Part shown: positions 4,699 to 6,257 of the stretch, one piece after another | Layout of the letters: each line of letters opens with the position of its first letter | Position numbering within the stretch: position 1 is the stretch's first letter | Source of the DNA: Acidobacteriota bacterium | Lineage (GTDB): Bacteria > Acidobacteriota > Holophagae > Thermotomaculales > Thermotomaculaceae | NCBI GenBank assembly: GCA_003650445.1 | Contig: QMQE01000151.1 | Span: 1 to 6,257, forward strand | Length of the DNA stretch: 6,257 nt | Direction: 5' to 3' | Notes under the pieces: model-generated | What the model was told of the DNA's origin: nothing | What the model saw: only the letters and a program-made list of their open reading frames with translations | Database searches by the model: none | Program-made: the position numbers and the translations under genes

Positions 4699-5949
4699 AT
4701 GTTTCCATTTATTCTGACGGATGAGCAAAAAAGGCTTCGGGATGAGGCACGGGCCCTATCTAACTGGGTACCGAAAGAGATGATTCTGGACATGGATGCG
4801 GAAAAGATTCAGTTTCCAAAGGAATACCTTCAGGAAGCGGGGAAACGGAATCTGCTGGGGATTCGAGTGCCGAAGAAATACGGTGGACGAGGCCTGGGAT
4901 GGGTCGAAAATGCCATTGTTGCGGAAGAGATCGGGGTTCCCAGCTATTCATTGGCCTGTCTGTGGGGGGTTGGGGCGGATATTGTCTGTGATGCCATTGC
5001 GACGTTTGGATCCGAAGAGCTGAAGCAGGAGATTGTGGTGCCGCTTTTGAAGGGTGAGGTCTACGCGGCAGAGGGACTGACGGAACCCCGGGGCGGGTCG
5101 GATTTTTTTGGTGCCACCACTACGGCAAAGAAGAAGGGCGGGGACTGGATTATCAACGGGCAGAAGCGCTTCATTGTGGGAGCGGAAGGGGCGGACTGGT
5201 TCCTGGTCTATGCCGTGACCAATCCCGACGCCCCTGCTCACCAGCGTCTCACCGCGTTCATGGTTCCCCGGGGTGAAGGGGTGGAAACCCGGTATATTTA
5301 CGGGCTCATGGGGGTTCGGGGCGGCGGCGCCGGGCGCCTGATTCTCACCGACGTGCGAGTGCCGGAGCGATATATTGTGGGGACACTGAACAATGGCGTA
5401 GAGGTGTTTATGCGGATGATGATCCCGGAACGCCTCGGCACCGCTGCCATGACGGTTGGGGCGGTTCGGCCCGCCATTGAGATTGCCACAAATTACACCG
5501 CGAGGCGGAAGGCATTTGGCCAGTTCATAAACCGCTTTCAGGCAGTGGGATTCAAGGTTGCCGACAGTGTGATGCGCCTCGACGCCGCCCGGGCGCTGGT
5601 TTATGCCACCTGCCTTGCCATTGATACCGGAAATGCTTCACCGGGGAAAGTGCGTAGAATGATTTCCGAAAGCAAAAAATTCGCAACGGAAACCGCCTGG
5701 GACATTGCCAATGACTGCATGCAGGTAATGGGCGGAATCGGATACACGGACATTTATCCCCTGGAGCGGATTGTACGGGATGTCCGTCTCTCCATGATCT
5801 GGGTGGGTACCAATGAAATCATGCAGCTCATCATCCAGACTGAATGGTATAAGGAATTCCTGAAAAAAGTCAGTGAAGGTCCGGAAACCCGAGATGTGGA
5901 AGCCGATGCCAGAAATGCTGACGAAACCGAAGAAAAGGTGTTTGAGTAG
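4699..5949 (+). CDS. Acyl-CoA dehydrogenase family flavoprotein
   Basis: This 416-residue protein (family usually 380-400) has all three ACAD regions: a helical N-terminal domain (1-120, beginning LTDEQKRLRDEAR), a beta domain (121-230) with LTEPRGGSD (127-135), and a helical C-terminal domain (235-390). FAD- and tetramer-contact signatures are TARRKAFGQ (267-275), MGGIGYTDIYPLERIVRD (344-361) and GTNEIM (370-375). It should transfer hydrogens from an acyl-CoA to FAD and then to ETF, in fatty-acid or branched-chain amino-acid breakdown. In MCAD-type enzymes the base is the Glu before GT (YEGT); here that position is Val369 (WVGT). Glu244 in IPERL matches the position used by isovaleryl- and long-chain acyl-CoA dehydrogenases, so activity is probably retained. 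Chain length cannot be set from sequence. A charged tail (393-416) exceeds the usual end. The gene appears monocistronic, with start ATG 4699 set by its ribosome site. Confidence 0.93.
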   Translation: MFPFILTDEQKRLRDEARALSNWVPKEMILDMDAEKIQFPKEYLQEAGKRNLLGIRVPKKYGGRGLGWVENAIVAEEIGVPSYSLACLWGVGADIVCDAIATFGSEELKQEIVVPLLKGEVYAAEGLTEPRGGSDFFGATTTAKKKGGDWIINGQKRFIVGAEGADWFLVYAVTNPDAPAHQRLTAFMVPRGEGVETRYIYGLMGVRGGGAGRLILTDVRVPERYIVGTLNNGVEVFMRMMIPERLGTAAMTVGAVRPAIEIATNYTARRKAFGQFINRFQAVGFKVADSVMRLDAARALVYATCLAIDTGNASPGKVRRMISESKKFATETAWDIANDCMQVMGGIGYTDIYPLERIVRDVRLSMIWVGTNEIMQLIIQTEWYKEFLKKVSEGPETRDVEADARNADETEEKVFE

Positions 5950-5950
5950 G

Positions 5951-5961
5951 CGCCGAAGGCG
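5951..5961. other. Small triloop hairpin just after the dehydrogenase stop
   Basis: CGCC (5951-5954) pairs with GGCG (5958-5961) around GAA, one base after the TAG. There is no T-tract. It is short and could be chance alone, but it repeats the stop-adjacent hairpin pattern seen at 1576 and 1713. Confidence 0.4.
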
Positions 5962-5975
5962 GCCACTCTGTGAGG

Positions 5976-5991
5976 CAAGGTTGAGGTTGAG
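5976..5991 (-). repeat. Hexamer-type repeat, left arm (inverted copy)
   Basis: The plus strand reads CAAGGTTGAGGTTGAG, hexamers of AAGGTT/GAGGTT type. Its complement fits CTYAACCTYARCCTTG. Against 6113-6128 it pairs over 16 positions, 14 Watson-Crick and two G-U, if transcribed from the plus strand. AAGGTTAAGT at 5999-6008 is a further unit that pairs perfectly with 6112-6121. Confidence 0.6.
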
Positions 5992-6065
5992 GCCGGAAAA
6001 GGTTAAGTGAAGAAAGAGACTGAGAAGGGCAAATTCCCTGATTTTCTAATCTTTTATCCGACATT

Positions 6066-6078
6066 CGGCCCCAGGCCG
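6066..6078. other. GC triloop hairpin in the centre of the second convergent gap
   Basis: CGGCC (6066-6070) pairs with GGCCG (6074-6078) around CCA. An alternative pairing of CCCC (6069-6072) with GGGG (6078-6081) overlaps it. It lies between the opposed hexamer arms. Confidence 0.4.
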
Positions 6079-6111
6079 GGGAAAGGTTCTTGCCTTTTGT
6101 CTTTTTGAGTT

Positions 6112-6136
6112 ACTTAACCTTAACCTTGTTCCTACT
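6112..6136 (+). repeat. Hexamer-type repeat, right arm
   Basis: The core CTTAACCTTAACCTTG (6113-6128) is the opposed partner of 5976-5991. The 25-base unit matches 4601-4625 at 21 positions and runs into the stop codon (6135-6137) of the minus-strand gene at the right edge. Confidence 0.6.
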
Positions 6137-6257
6137 ACGCTCTGCGCTCTTTTATGATTCCAAGGAGCAGGGGGAGGAGCTGTTTTTTGCGGGAGATGAT
6201 GCCGGTTGCCCTGTATATGCCCTTGCTGATTTCCGGGAAGCCGGTTTCGGCAATGAC
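6135..6257 (-). CDS. C-terminal 40 codons of an unidentified protein (partial)
   Basis: On the minus strand a frame is open from the right edge to TAG at 6137-6135. It encodes 40 residues that include ETGFPEISKGIYRATGIIS and end KKQLLPLLLGIIKERRA. The composition is protein-like, with a basic/hydrophobic amphipathic tail, and the arrangement (convergent with the dehydrogenase gene, repeat-filled gap ending at its stop) supports a real gene end. I do not recognise the family. The rest lies outside the window. A chance open frame of this length is possible. Confidence 0.5.
   Translation of the reverse strand, partial: VIAETGFPEISKGIYRATGIISRKKQLLPLLLGIIKERRA

Noticed and set aside
6026..6039. 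Terminator stem AGGG/CCCT after the dehydrogenase gene
   Set aside because: It has only four base pairs and the T-rich stretch after it is broken by other bases.
6082..6105. Intrinsic terminator (AAAGG/CCTTT stem then T-rich)
   Set aside because: The stem is five mostly A-T pairs with an interrupted T-run; too weak to call.

Overview
The window looks like chromosomal DNA of a free-living, moderately GC-rich bacterium with a Gram-negative type envelope. It holds eight protein-coding genes, two of them cut by the window edges, and no RNA gene, CRISPR array or transposase. Two genes carry export signals. The combination of a probable anti-sigma-type protein, TPR/HEAT-like repeats and a SHOCT-like C-terminal domain, next to a SpoIIE-type phosphatase, resembles gene neighbourhoods I associate with Acidobacteriota and related deep lineages such as Aminicenantes. 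That placement is an impression from family knowledge and cannot be proved from 6 kb.

Layout. (1) Positions 1-1575, plus strand, are a compact probable operon. It contains the C-terminal end of a probable anti-sigma/zinc-finger-family protein, an exported TPR/HEAT-like protein overlapping it by an ATGA junction, and a small exported protein that repeats the C-terminal domain of its neighbour. (2) Positions 1576-1713 are a gap between convergent genes, filled by two hairpins and two opposed hexamer arrays. (3) Positions 1714-4478, minus strand, hold, in transcription order, an 11-helix sodium:amino-acid symporter (NSS family), a SpoIIE/PP2C-type serine phosphatase and a 100-residue GYD-domain protein. 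(4) Positions 4479-4698 are a divergent promoter region with two similar extended -10 elements, a GC hairpin, a heptamer array, a hexamer repeat and an ACGCGT dyad. (5) Positions 4699-5949, plus strand, encode an acyl-CoA dehydrogenase whose catalytic glutamate appears to lie at the isovaleryl/long-chain position. (6) Positions 5950-6134 are a second convergent gap with opposed hexamer repeats. (7) Positions 6135-6257, minus strand, are the last 40 codons of an unidentified gene.

The genes suggest two themes: envelope or stress signalling (left operon, phosphatase) and amino-acid/acyl-CoA metabolism (symporter, dehydrogenase). A direct link between them is not shown. The most unusual feature is the repeated plan of the intergenic regions. 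Each combines a triloop hairpin, often starting at a stop codon, with 6- or 7-bp tandem units, and in the two convergent gaps the arrays face each other. They lack the U-tracts of ordinary intrinsic terminators and may be an undescribed family of intergenic elements.
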